A DNA stretch of 37,096 nucleotides from an uncultured Bacillota bacterium (GTDB lineage Bacteria; Bacillota; Clostridia; Oscillospirales; Oscillospiraceae): positions 1-37,096 of the forward strand of contig CAMWBA010000011.1 in NCBI GenBank assembly GCA_947172355.1. Reading direction: 5' to 3'. A program made the position numbers and the translations under genes. Below are positions 16,353 through 24,418 of the stretch, piece after piece. Position 1 is the stretch's first letter. Every line of letters begins with the position of its first letter. The notes below the pieces were generated by a model. The model was not told the DNA's origin and ran no database searches. It saw nothing but the letters and a program-made list of their open reading frames with translations.

Positions 16353-16616
16353 TCAGGCCAGCTTGCTCAGCTTAAGGGTCATCTTGCTCTTCTTATTGGC
16401 AGCGTTGTTGCGGTGCAGCAGACCTTTGGCGACGGCCTTATCCACCGCCTTGACGGCCACCTTGTAAGCGACATCGGCCTCGCTGCGGTTGCCTTCCGCC
16501 ACCGCGGCCTCAAACTTCTTGATGTCGGTCTTCAGCGCGGATCTCGCGGCCTTGTTCTGCGCGGCCTTGGCCTGGGACACCAGAACGCGCTTCTTGGCAG
16601 ACTTAATATTCGGCAA
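16353..16616 (-). CDS. rpsT: Small ribosomal subunit protein bS20, TTG start (87 aa)
   Basis: The sequence (M)PNIKSAKKRVLVSQAKAAQNKAARSALKT...HRNNAANKKSKMTLKLSKL is a textbook S20, which binds 16S rRNA in the 30S subunit. The normal family start is MPNIKSAKKR. Here that start codon is TTG at 16614-16616, preceded by AGGAGG with a 7-base spacer. The GTG three codons upstream touches the Shine-Dalgarno site and cannot be the start. A non-AUG start is a known feature of rpsT in some bacteria and may serve autoregulation. The gene is monocistronic, with its own promoter and terminator. Confidence 0.97.
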   Translation of the reverse strand: MPNIKSAKKRVLVSQAKAAQNKAARSALKTDIKKFEAAVAEGNRSEADVAYKVAVKAVDKAVAKGLLHRNNAANKKSKMTLKLSKLA

Positions 16617-16641
16617 ACCAAACACCTCCTCCGAATTACAT

Positions 16642-16662
16642 CCTAAATTTAGGTGTTAACAC
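16642..16662. promoter_or_regulatory. rpsT: Two overlapping palindromes in the rpsT leader
   Basis: CCTAAATTTAGG (16642-16653) and GTGTTAACAC (16653-16662) are both perfect palindromes. They share one base and lie between the promoter and the ribosome binding site. They may be a leader structure for S20 autoregulation or a DNA operator. Confidence 0.4.
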
Positions 16663-16678
16663 ACCCACGCAGATTTGT

Positions 16679-16707
16679 ATTGTACCACCCTCCCGCAAAA
16701 AAATCAA
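16679..16707 (-). promoter_or_regulatory. rpsT: Sigma-70-type promoter of rpsT
   Basis: On the minus strand, TTGATT (16702-16707) and TACAAT (16679-16684) are separated by 17 bases, ~63 bases upstream of the TTG start codon. Both hexamers are close to consensus. Confidence 0.8.
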
Positions 16708-16901
16708 CCATTTTTTTCGATTTTTTTCCGAACTCGGGATAGTTTTTTCAAAGCCGCAAAAACTAGGGCGGACAGGAAAATGATTCCGCAACAGATTGCA
16801 TAGATTTGGCGCTGTTTGCACGCCGGGCCGGCTCCTGCTCAGCCTGCGGGCGGCAGACCACTGCGCCGAACCTGCTGGAAGAAGCACAAGGAGGGATTGC
16901 C

Positions 16902-17786
16902 ATGCGGATGCGCCGGACAGACTTGGCGCTGGAGGCCAGAGAGCTGTGGCAGGAACAGGCGGGAGAACTGACCGCCCTGCCAGGGGTGGAGGCGCAGGAT
17001 ACCCTGCGGGACGGCCTGCCGGTGAACACCGTCAAGGTGCTGAACGAGGAGGGAGCGCGTGCCCTCGGCAAACCAAAGGGGCGCTATGTCACCCTCACGC
17101 TGGAGGGGCTGGCCGGACGAGCGGAGGGCATTTTCTCCCGCGCCGTCCAAGCGCTGGCCGCGGAGCTGTCCGGACTGATGGAGCCGGCCTCCGGCCTGGT
17201 GCTGGTGGCCGGTCTGGGCAACCGCGCCATCACCCCTGACGCCATCGGACCCAACGTCCATCAGCATGTTTTGGTCACCCGCCACCTGGTGCGCCAAATG
17301 CCGGAGCATTTTGGCGCCCTGCGGCCGGTGGCCTCTCTGGCTGCGGAGGTAATGGGCACCACCGGAGTGGAGAGCGGCGAACTGGTACGGGCGGTATGCG
17401 ACAAGCTGAAACCCGCCTGCGTCATTGCAGTGGACGCCCTGGCCTCCCGGTCTCTGAAACGGCTGTGCCGGACGGTCCAGATTTCCAACACCGGGATCGT
17501 TCCGGGTTCCGGAGTGGGCAACCACCGCATGGGACTCACCCGCGACTCCCTGGGTGTGCCGGTGATCGCCGTAGGCGTGCCCACCGTGGTGGATGGAGCC
17601 ACCCTGGCCGCCGACCTGCTGGGCACAAAGGAACTGCCCGACTTGGGGGAGGGGCGGGACCTGTTGGTCACCCCCAAGGACATCGACAGCCAGGTGGCCG
17701 ACCTGTCTAAAGTGATCGGCTATGGTATCAGCATGGCCCTCCAGCCGGGCATTTCCCTGGAAGAGCTGGAGCTTCTGCTGAGCTGA
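16902..17786 (+). CDS. gpr: Germination protease (spore endopeptidase GPR, 294 aa)
   Basis: GPR cleaves small acid-soluble spore proteins during germination and is made as a zymogen in the forespore. The N-terminus MRMRRTDLALEARELW matches the RTDLAxEA propeptide and cleavage region. VAGLGNRAITPDAIGP and VIAVDALASRSLKRL are family signatures that carry the two Asp residues proposed as catalytic. ISNTGIVPGSGVGNHRMGL and VGVPTVVDGATL are also family motifs. AAGGAGG lies 7-8 bases before ATG 16902; the frame is open upstream to 16806 but lacks a second site. It stands next to rpsT, as in many Clostridia, yet no spoIIP follows. It is direct evidence that the organism or its ancestors sporulate. 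Confidence 0.95.
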   Translation: MRMRRTDLALEARELWQEQAGELTALPGVEAQDTLRDGLPVNTVKVLNEEGARALGKPKGRYVTLTLEGLAGRAEGIFSRAVQALAAELSGLMEPASGLVLVAGLGNRAITPDAIGPNVHQHVLVTRHLVRQMPEHFGALRPVASLAAEVMGTTGVESGELVRAVCDKLKPACVIAVDALASRSLKRLCRTVQISNTGIVPGSGVGNHRMGLTRDSLGVPVIAVGVPTVVDGATLAADLLGTKELPDLGEGRDLLVTPKDIDSQVADLSKVIGYGISMALQPGISLEELELLLS

Positions 17787-17845
17787 ATATTTCCGGTAAA
17801 ATCCGGAAAGACTACAGGAAAACACAGGAAAAGGATGTGGTTACC

Positions 17846-18121
17846 ATGGTGAAGGGTATCACCCGGCAGGTGATTTTAGTCAAATCCCCCGACCCTCGGC
17901 TTTTTGAAGAGGCCATTTTCATTGTCAAGGAGGAGGCCCTGGCCCGGGAAGGGGTAAGCGCGGACAAGGTGTTGCGGGAGGCTCGCCAGGCCGCCGATGG
18001 CTATCTCAAGCAGGGCAGATTGTGGAACCGCCGGCTGGAGCGTATCCCCGCTCCCGCCTGGGGGGCTCTGGGCGCGGCGCTGGCCTCCGCCGGCTGGGCC
18101 CTTTGGCTCTTTTTGCTGTGA
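17846..18121 (+). CDS. Small protein with C-terminal membrane anchor (91 aa)
   Basis: The start is taken at ATG 17846 (MVKGITRQVILVKSPDPRLFEEAIF), about 10 bases after AAAGGA. A GTG at 17837 is possible. Residues ~1-55 look soluble and charged. Residues ~72-91 (ALGAALASAGWALWLFLL) form a hydrophobic segment ending at the stop codon, the layout of a tail-anchored protein. It lies 59 bases after gpr in the same direction and probably shares its message, so a spore-related role is possible but not shown by sequence. No family name can be given. Confidence 0.75.
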   Translation: MVKGITRQVILVKSPDPRLFEEAIFIVKEEALAREGVSADKVLREARQAADGYLKQGRLWNRRLERIPAPAWGALGAALASAGWALWLFLL

Positions 18122-18236
18122 CCTTTTCCGCTCAGATGCATAGTATGAGGTGAGGAGGTTGGCGGCAAACCTCCTTACCCCGCGCCCTGGCGGCGTTTTT
18201 ACCAAGGACAGAGGTTTTCTTCTTTTCCTCCTATAA

Positions 18237-18956
<720 letters not shown>

Positions 18957-19002
18957 ACAGGCATATTGGCAGAAATGTGTACTTTCTTGTAAATATGCCT
19001 GT
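18957..19002. repeat. 11-bp inverted repeat after the recombinase stop
   Basis: ACAGGCATATT (18957-18967) and AATATGCCTGT (18992-19002) are perfect complements around a 24-base loop that contains most of the left arm of the larger repeat. No T-run follows, so it is not an obvious terminator; it may be part of a recombinase-binding site. Confidence 0.5.
18970..18993. repeat. Left arm of 24-bp inverted repeat (candidate recombination site)
   Basis: It contains GTGTACTTTCTTGTAAA at 18977-18993, a perfect 17-bp match to the complement of 19080-19096. Five further bases, CAGAA, match beyond a 2-base mismatch, giving 22 of 24. It begins 13 bases after the recombinase stop codon. Confidence 0.75.
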
Positions 19003-19022
19003 CATCAAACTAATAGTATCTT

Positions 19023-19052
19023 ATCATAAAAACATTTGTATTTCAATGCCAA
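19023..19052 (-). promoter_or_regulatory. Promoter-like sequence inside the inverted-repeat-bounded segment
   Basis: On the minus strand, TTGGCA (19047-19052) and TATGAT (19023-19028) are separated by 18 bases. As drawn it points towards the 3' end of the recombinase gene. If the segment between the inverted repeats were flipped, it would point into the AP2-domain gene. Confidence 0.5.
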
Positions 19053-19079
19053 GTCATATTATTTCTGGAACAAATTCCT

Positions 19080-19103
19080 TTTACAAGAAAGTACACCATT
19101 CTG
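19080..19103. repeat. Right arm of 24-bp inverted repeat (candidate recombination site)
   Basis: TTTACAAGAAAGTACAC at 19080-19096 is the perfect complement of the left arm, and 19099-19103 continues the match. It ends 30 bases before the AP2-domain gene start. Confidence 0.75.
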
Positions 19104-19133
19104 TATATCCATGTACGGAGCGGGGAATAACCT

Positions 19134-19595
19134 GTGGAGAGACATTCCAGAAAGAAACTAAATTTAATTGGGCAAACGTATGGCCACCTTCTTGTAACAG
19201 GACCTGCCCCCAATATCGGAAATCGGACCGCTTGGCATTGCCAGTGTGACTGCGGGCGTAAGACGGTGGTCAAAACCTGCCATCTGCGCAGCGGCCACAC
19301 CACCAGCTGCGGACAGTGTTTGAATGGGGGCGTTTCCAGTTTGACCTATATAGACGGCACTTGTGTTGAAATGCTCCGGGCTAAAACGGTGCGGCGGAAC
19401 AACACCAGCGGTGTCCCTGGGGTGGACTGGCGGGCCTCAAAAGGGGTATGGCGCGCTTCCATCTGCTTCAAGGGCAAACGGCAATATCTGGGTAGCTTTT
19501 CCAAATTTGAGGATGCGGTGAAAGCCCGGAAGCAGGCGGAAGAGCGCCTGCACGACCAGTTCTTGGCCGAGTTCGATCGGACGGCTCCCCACTAA
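19134..19595 (+). CDS. AP2-domain DNA-binding protein (153 aa)
   Basis: The start is GTG 19134, preceded by CGGAGCGGGG. KKLNLIGQTYGHLLVTGPAP is the N-terminal motif common in phage-type HNH/AP2 proteins. CQCDCGRKTVV...SCGQC places four Cys in two CxC/CxxC-like pairs (residues ~36-62), a possible zinc ribbon. Residues ~89-140 (NNTSGVPGVDWRASKGVWRASICFKGKRQYLGSFSKFEDAVKAR) form an AP2 domain. It is normally linked to mobile-element endonucleases, but no HNH nuclease motif is visible here. The gene could be a regulator or a remnant of a homing-type element. It is paired with the recombinase and cut off from lepA by a strong terminator. Confidence 0.85.
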   Translation: MERHSRKKLNLIGQTYGHLLVTGPAPNIGNRTAWHCQCDCGRKTVVKTCHLRSGHTTSCGQCLNGGVSSLTYIDGTCVEMLRAKTVRRNNTSGVPGVDWRASKGVWRASICFKGKRQYLGSFSKFEDAVKARKQAEERLHDQFLAEFDRTAPH

Positions 19596-19630
19596 ACACT
19601 GGGCTCCACGATCCCGTGGAGCCCAGTGTT
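19595..19630. terminator. Bidirectional terminator between the AP2 gene and lepA
   Basis: A perfect 16-bp stem (19595-19610 with 19615-19630) has a 4-base loop and reaches into the lepA stop codon. TTATTCTT follows on the plus strand, and the AP2 stop codon overlaps its left edge. Confidence 0.88.
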
Positions 19631-21437
19631 ATTCTTCATCCAGTTTGAGTACCGCCATAAATGCCTCTGTGGGCAGCTGAACCGTACCCAGGGTGCGCAT
19701 TTTCTTCTTACCCTCTTTCTGCTTCTCCAGCAGCTTTTTCTTGCGGGTGATGTCGCCGCCGTAGCACTTGGCCAGCACGTCCTTGCGCATGGCTTTCACC
19801 GTTTCCCGGGCGATAATCTTGCCGCCGATAGCCGCCTGGACCGGCACTTCAAAGAGCTGGCGGGGGATGTTCTCCTTCAGCTTTTCGCAAATGCGCCTCG
19901 CCCGGCCGTAAGCCTTCTCCCGGTGGACGATAAAGCTGAGGGCGTCCACCTGGTCGCCGTTGAGCAGCAGATCCACCTTCACCAGATCGCTCTTCTCATA
20001 GCCCTCCAGCTCGTAATCCAACGAGGCATAGCCCTTGGTCCGGGCCTTGAGGGCATCGAAAAAGTCGTAGATAATCTCCCCAATGGGCATGGAGTAGTGC
20101 AGCTCCACCAGATTGGTGTCCAGATACTGCATGTCCTGAAAGATGCCCCGGCGGTCCTGGCACATGGGCATGATGTTCCCCACATAGTCCGGCGGCGAGA
20201 TGATGGACACCTTGGCATAGGGTTCCCGAGCTTCGGCGATGGAGCCGGGGTCGGGGTAGTTGTGGGGGTTGTCCACCCGGACCACAGTCCCGTCTGTTTT
20301 TGTGACCTCGTATATAACAGAGGGCAGTGTGGTCACCAGATCCAAGTCAAACTCCCGTTCCAGCCGCTCCTGGATAATCTCCATGTGAAGCATCCCCAAA
20401 AAGCCGCAACGGAAGCCGAAGCCCAGGGCCACGGAGGACTCCGGCTCGAAGGAGAGGGAGGCGTCGTTGAGCTGGAGCTTCTCCAGGGCGTCCCGCAGGT
20501 CGGGGTACTTGGAGCCGTCCTCGGTATAGATGCCGCAGTAGACCATGGCCTGGGCGGGGCGGTAGCCGGGCAGAGCCTCGGCGGCGGGGGCATCCGCACC
20601 GGTGATGGTGTCGCCCACGCTGGTGTCCTTCACGTTCTTGATGGAGGCGGTGAACCAGCCCACCTCTCCTGCGGTGAGCTCGGGGGCGGACTCCATCCCC
20701 AGAGGCTTCAAATAGCCGCAATCCAGCACGGTATACCGGGCCCCGGAGGCCATCATCTTCACATCCATCCCCTTTTTCAAGGCGCCCTCCATAATGCGGA
20801 AGTAGACGATCACCCCCACGTAGGGGTCGTACTGGCTGTCGAAAATCAGGGCTTTCAAGGGCGCGCCGGGGTCCCCCTCCGGGGCGGGGATGTTCTGTAC
20901 GATGTCCTCCAGCACAGCGGGGATGTTGACCCCCTGCTTGGCGGAGATCTCCGGGGCATCCAGGGCGGGGAGGGCCAGGACGTTTTCGATCTCCTCCTTC
21001 ACTCGCGCCGGGTCGGCGGCGGGCAGGTCGATCTTGTTCACCACCGGGAGAATCTCTAAATCGTGCTCCATGGCCAGGTAGGTGTTGGCCAGAGTCTGGG
21101 CCTCGATGCCCTGGGAAGCGTCCACGATGAGCACCGCCCCCTCGCAGGCCGCCAGAGAACGGCTGACCTCATAGTTAAAGTCCACGTGCCCCGGGGTGTC
21201 GATGAGGTTCAGGTGGTAGATTTCCCCATCCTGGGCCTGGTAGTCCAGCCGCACCGCCCGGGCCTTGATGGTGATGCCTCTCTCTCGCTCTAAGTCCATG
21301 TTGTCCAGCAGCTGGCTCTCCATCTGCCGCTGCTCCACCGCCCCGCACAGCTCAATCAGCCGGTCGGACAGAGTAGACTTGCCGTGGTCGATGTGGGCGA
21401 TGATGGAAAAATTTCGGATTTTACTTTGGTCGGTCAT
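19629..21437 (-). CDS. lepA: Elongation factor 4 (LepA, 602 aa)
   Basis: The start is ATG 21435-21437 ([22 protein letters not shown]), following AGAGAGG by 8 bases. The open frame extends 13 codons upstream without support. AHIDHGKST (14-22) is the P-loop, RERGITIKA is switch I, and DTPGHVDF and NKIDLP are the G3 and G4 motifs. The C-terminal region contains [26 protein letters not shown], which is unique to LepA/EF4. Length is normal (~600 aa). LepA is a ribosomal GTPase involved in translation and 30S biogenesis. It is the third gene after the XRE regulator and the 246-aa unknown, with a 99-base gap holding a hairpin, so it may be partly uncoupled from them. Confidence 0.98.
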   Translation of the reverse strand: MTDQSKIRNFSIIAHIDHGKSTLSDRLIELCGAVEQRQMESQLLDNMDLERERGITIKARAVRLDYQAQDGEIYHLNLIDTPGHVDFNYEVSRSLAACEGAVLIVDASQGIEAQTLANTYLAMEHDLEILPVVNKIDLPAADPARVKEEIENVLALPALDAPEISAKQGVNIPAVLEDIVQNIPAPEGDPGAPLKALIFDSQYDPYVGVIVYFRIMEGALKKGMDVKMMASGARYTVLDCGYLKPLGMESAPELTAGEVGWFTASIKNVKDTSVGDTITGADAPAAEALPGYRPAQAMVYCGIYTEDGSKYPDLRDALEKLQLNDASLSFEPESSVALGFGFRCGFLGMLHMEIIQERLEREFDLDLVTTLPSVIYEVTKTDGTVVRVDNPHNYPDPGSIAEAREPYAKVSIISPPDYVGNIMPMCQDRRGIFQDMQYLDTNLVELHYSMPIGEIIYDFFDALKARTKGYASLDYELEGYEKSDLVKVDLLLNGDQVDALSFIVHREKAYGRARRICEKLKENIPRQLFEVPVQAAIGGKIIARETVKAMRKDVLAKCYGGDITRKKKLLEKQKEGKKKMRTLGTVQLPTEAFMAVLKLDEE

Positions 21438-21466
21438 ATGCAAAACCTCTCTGGTTTGAAATATAG

Positions 21467-21485
21467 GGGCGGACAATGTCCGCCC
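21467..21485. repeat. Palindromic intergenic element / hairpin
   Basis: GGGCGGACA and TGTCCGCCC form a perfect palindrome around one A; folded as RNA this gives a 7-bp stem. It lies between the 246-aa gene and lepA. It resembles GC-rich palindromes scattered between genes in related genomes, but that comparison is from memory. It could be a weak terminator or a REP-like repeat. Confidence 0.45.
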
Positions 21486-21536
21486 GCTGTTTTTACTGTC
21501 GGGGGAACGGGCGCACGGTACGCGTCCCCTGCGGGA

Positions 21537-22277
21537 TCACCGGTAGTCGCTGATCTTGGCGCTCTCCTCGGGGGAGAACAGGTATTCGTTTTGATACCGT
21601 GCCCGCAGCTCGGCCAGAGGCGTACCCTCCAGGGCGGCGCGCATGTCCTGCTGGAGCAGGGCGATCACACGGGCAAAGGTGGGGGTGTTGTACGCCTCTT
21701 TCTCCCGGCGGTTCAGCTCGGAGGGGTAATACCCTCCGGAAGCGTTTCGATAAATTGGCTCAAAAAAGTCGATCATGGTGTCGCCGATGTCCCCAACAAT
21801 CACGCCCTCCACCGCGTCCCAGGTGAAGCTTTGGGAAACCGCCTCCTCCAGCACAGTACACAGGTAGGAGAGGAACACATTGTAGGACAAGGCGTGCCAG
21901 GGGGTAAAATACTTCCGGGAAAAGGCGCCGCTCTCCGGGTCCTCGTTCAGCCCGCCATCGTCCCCGGTGAGGATGTCCAGCGCGGAGTCGGAAAAGCTCT
22001 GCTGAAACCGGACAAACTCCGCTTCGCCGCATTTCCCCTCCAGAAAGTCCCACAGCAGCTCGATGGCGATCCCTAAAATTTCCGGGGCCGACTCCTTGGG
22101 GGCCATGTGCTTATAGGAGTTCCACCAGCGGGTAAAGATCAAGGTCTGGGCCAAAATCTGGACGGGAGCAGGCTGGTCTGCGAAGCTCTCCGCCATACTG
22201 TCCCGCAGGTCATCCATAAACTCCACCTTTTCCTCCGGGTCCAGGGCGGAAAAGTCGATCTCATAGACGGGTTCCAT
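21537..22277 (-). CDS. Conserved hypothetical protein, acidic and helical (246 aa)
   Basis: ATG 22275-22277 has AGGAGG 8 bases upstream. The protein is acidic with no signal or TM segment, so it is cytosolic. Recognisable stretches are FTRWWNSYKHMAPKESAPEILGIAIELLWDFLEG, SYNVFLSYLCTVLEE and GDIGDTMIDFFEPIYRNASGGYYP, but I cannot name a family. It starts 12 bases after the XRE gene stop and is almost certainly co-translated with it, so the two may act together as regulator and partner. Confidence 0.82.
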   Translation of the reverse strand: MEPVYEIDFSALDPEEKVEFMDDLRDSMAESFADQPAPVQILAQTLIFTRWWNSYKHMAPKESAPEILGIAIELLWDFLEGKCGEAEFVRFQQSFSDSALDILTGDDGGLNEDPESGAFSRKYFTPWHALSYNVFLSYLCTVLEEAVSQSFTWDAVEGVIVGDIGDTMIDFFEPIYRNASGGYYPSELNRREKEAYNTPTFARVIALLQQDMRAALEGTPLAELRARYQNEYLFSPEESAKISDYR

Positions 22278-22289
22278 AATACAAACCTC

Positions 22290-23003
22290 CTACTTTTTCT
22301 CCTGTTTCTTCCGGCCAGCACTGATGGCGTTGACCCGCTCGCCGGTGTTGTGGACCACCTGGAAGATGGACTGGTACAACACCGGGTAATCCCGGGCCAG
22401 GGCGTCGTGGGTCATCTCGGGCATGGGGCCTTTGGCCTTGACATGGGCAGCCAGAGCGTCGGCCAGCTCAGCCTCACAGCACTTCATGTCGGCCTCAGCT
22501 ATACCGGCTTGAAAGTGCCGGAGAGATACCGAGAAAAAATCCGGGTTGTTGTTGGGATTGGCATCGTAGAGCCGCCGGTACATGGTATACACAGCAGTAG
22601 ACAGATAGCCGGCGGCAGCCTGAACGGCTTCCCGGCTGCCCGTTTTGCCCAACAGTCCAAAGAGGACCCCGATGGAGTTGACCAGCAGCTTTTTGCTTAG
22701 CAGGGCCAGCACGCCCCCTTTGATGGAGTTGTTTTTCTCGTCGCTGATGTCGTAGAGCTCTTCCGGGCCGATGGTGGTACCGTCTCGGGTCAGAGTCCGG
22801 CCCAGAAGAAAGTCGGCAGACACACCGTAGTAGTCGCAGGCTTTGACCACAAAGGACAGCCCTGGCTCCCGGACGCCGTTTTCATAGTGGCTGAGCAGGG
22901 CTTGCGAGATTCCTAAATCGCCGGCAGCGGTACGCTGGCTCACCCCTTTCTCCTGCCGCAGCAGGGACAGTGTACGTGGAAATTCCGCGTTTCCTTCCTT
23001 CAC
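22290..23003 (-). CDS. XRE-family transcriptional regulator (237 aa)
   Basis: Residues ~8-70 are a Cro/CI-type helix-turn-helix (LSLLRQEKGVSQRTAAGDLGISQALLSHYENGVREPGLSFVVKACDYYGVSADFLLG). Residues ~95-180 are a helical domain of unknown role, with a mildly hydrophobic stretch (GGVLALLSKKLLVNSIGVLFGLLG). The C-terminus is basic. The start is GTG 23001-23003 with AGGTG 7 bases upstream. It is divergent from pta. Its own promoter overlaps a short palindrome, which suggests autoregulation and possibly control of pta. Confidence 0.88.
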   Translation of the reverse strand: MKEGNAEFPRTLSLLRQEKGVSQRTAAGDLGISQALLSHYENGVREPGLSFVVKACDYYGVSADFLLGRTLTRDGTTIGPEELYDISDEKNNSIKGGVLALLSKKLLVNSIGVLFGLLGKTGSREAVQAAAGYLSTAVYTMYRRLYDANPNNNPDFFSVSLRHFQAGIAEADMKCCEAELADALAAHVKAKGPMPEMTHDALARDYPVLYQSIFQVVHNTGERVNAISAGRKKQEKK

Positions 23004-23080
23004 AATGTTTCACCTCAAATCAAACGATCCGGACCAGCGGCCGCAAGCTGTGCCCGTCTGAGAATTTTGCAATACACTTG

Positions 23081-23091
23081 GTATAGTATAC
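23081..23091. promoter_or_regulatory. Palindrome overlapping the XRE promoter -10 box (candidate operator)
   Basis: GTATAGTATAC has 5-bp arms around one central base. It covers the minus-strand -10 hexamer of the XRE gene and lies in the xre-pta divergent spacer. Confidence 0.4.
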
Positions 23092-23114
23092 TTGAAAGCA
23101 TTACGCCGCGTAAA
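23085..23114 (-). promoter_or_regulatory. Sigma-70-type promoter of the XRE-246aa-lepA unit
   Basis: On the minus strand, TTTACG (23109-23114) and TATACT (23085-23090) are separated by 18 bases, ~80 bases upstream of the GTG start. Confidence 0.55.
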
Positions 23115-23179
23115 GAGGAAAATGAAAAAATTTTTCCGAAATTTTCATCAATACAAGAAAGAAAACTATCAGACAAGCC

Positions 23180-23208
23180 TTGCATTTTCTCCTTGGAAAT
23201 GCTACCAT
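23180..23208 (+). promoter_or_regulatory. pta: Candidate promoter of pta
   Basis: TTGCAT (23180-23185) and TACCAT (23203-23208) are separated by 17 bases, ~55 bases before the start codon. The -10 match is only fair. Confidence 0.4.
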
Positions 23209-23263
23209 ACTGAGTAGAAGCGGGTACTGGTGTACCTATCTTAACGATTTGGAGGAATGGCTT

Positions 23264-24238
23264 ATGTTTAAAAAACTCATCGAAATCCTAAAGGCTCACC
23301 CACGTAAGATTGTCTTTACAGAGGGGACTGACCCCCGCATTTTGGAGGCTTCTGCCCGCCTGCTGTCCGGAACTTTCCTGACCCCCATCCTCATCGGCAA
23401 CGAAAAGGAGATTTTGGAGGCCGCCGAGGAGGCCGGTTTCAACATCCGGGGCGCTGTCATTTATGATCCCGAAACCTATGCGGACATGGACGCCATGGTA
23501 AACCGCATGGTAGAGCTGCGCAAGGGCAAGATGACCGCAGATGAGTGCCGGGCTATGTTGAAGAAGGGGAACTACTTCGGCACAATGCTGGTGGCCATGG
23601 GCATCGCGGACGCCCTGCTGGGCGGCGCCACCTACTCCACCGCCGACACCGTTCGTCCCGCTCTCCAGCTGGTTAAAACCAAGCCGGGCAACTCCATCGT
23701 CTCCTCCTGCTTCATCCTGGTCCGCCCCTATGCCACTGGCGGCAATATGGTGCTGGCTATGGCTGACTGCGCCATCAACATCAACCCCAACGAGGACGAG
23801 CTGGTAGAGATTGCCTCCGAGACCGTTCAGTGTGCCAAGATCTTCGGCGTGGACCCCAAGGTGGCTTTCCTCAGCTACTCCACCTTTGGCTCCGGCAAGG
23901 GCGAGTCGGTGGATAAAATGCGCAACGCCGCTGAAAAGGCCAAGCTGGCCATGCCCAATGTGCCCATCGAGGGCGAGCTTCAGTTCGATGCCGCTGTGGC
24001 TCCTCGGGTGGCCGAGACCAAGTGTCCCAACTCCAAGGTGGCCGGCTATGCCAACACCTTCATTTTCCCCGACATCAATGCTGGCAATATCGGCTATAAG
24101 ATCGCCCAGCGTCTGGGCTCCTTCGACGCCTACGGCCCCATCCTCCTGGGACTGAACGCCCCCATCAACGACCTCAGTCGGGGCTGCAACGCCCAAGAGG
24201 TCTACTCCATGGCTATTATCACTGCCGCTCTGGCCTGA
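23264..24238 (+). CDS. pta: Phosphate acetyltransferase (324 aa)
   Basis: The enzyme interconverts acetyl-CoA and acetyl phosphate in fermentative acetate and ATP formation. KIVFTEGTDPRILEA (start region), GGATYSTADTVRPALQLVKTKPG, SYSTFGSGKGESVDKM, ELQFDAA and NTFIFPDINAGNIGYKIAQRLG are diagnostic of the Pta/phosphotransacetylase family. Length matches the short, single-domain type without an N-terminal DRTGG extension. The start at ATG 23264 is set by GGAGG 8 bases upstream. It is transcribed alone; ackA is not nearby. Confidence 0.96.
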   Translation: MFKKLIEILKAHPRKIVFTEGTDPRILEASARLLSGTFLTPILIGNEKEILEAAEEAGFNIRGAVIYDPETYADMDAMVNRMVELRKGKMTADECRAMLKKGNYFGTMLVAMGIADALLGGATYSTADTVRPALQLVKTKPGNSIVSSCFILVRPYATGGNMVLAMADCAININPNEDELVEIASETVQCAKIFGVDPKVAFLSYSTFGSGKGESVDKMRNAAEKAKLAMPNVPIEGELQFDAAVAPRVAETKCPNSKVAGYANTFIFPDINAGNIGYKIAQRLGSFDAYGPILLGLNAPINDLSRGCNAQEVYSMAIITAALA

Positions 24239-24251
24239 TTTTATCTGCGGC

Positions 24252-24283
24252 AAAAGGAGCGCTCTTCGGAGCGTTCCTTTTTT
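24252..24283 (+). terminator. pta: Terminator of pta
   Basis: AAAGGAGCGCTC-TTCG-GAGCGTTCCTTTTTT: a stem with one mismatch or G-U, a stable TTCG loop and six T. Confidence 0.9.
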
Positions 24284-24372
24284 CTCGTGAGAAAAAAGGA
24301 ACCGAAAAAAGAGCTTTCCTATGTGCCAATGACATTTAGTGAAACAATCCCCTCCTTGGGAGGCAAGAAAAG

Positions 24373-24398
24373 GGGAGCCGTCCAGACGGACGGCTCCC
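24373..24398 (-). terminator. Terminator of the AbgT-type transporter gene
   Basis: GGGAGCCGTCC pairs perfectly with GGACGGCTCCC around AGAC. On the minus strand it is followed by CCTTTTCTT. It lies 21 bases after the stop. Confidence 0.85.
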
Positions 24399-24418
24399 AC
24401 TTTTGTCTTTGAGGAAGA

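Noticed and set aside
16617-16625. GTG at 16623-16625 as rpsT start
   Set aside because: It abuts the Shine-Dalgarno sequence; the family start PNIKSAKKR fits the TTG at 16614-16616.
16790-16830. Sigma-G-type promoter for gpr around GCATA near 16798
   Set aside because: A GCATA -35-like motif is present, but no matching CATnnTA -10 lies at the right distance, so I do not call it.
18957-19103. CRISPR or attC-like array reading of the repeats after the recombinase
   Set aside because: There are only two arms, inverted rather than direct, and no repeated spacers; an invertible element fits better.
23288-24400. Minus-strand 370-codon frame opposite pta
   Set aside because: Antisense shadow of a confidently identified pta gene; no start signal.
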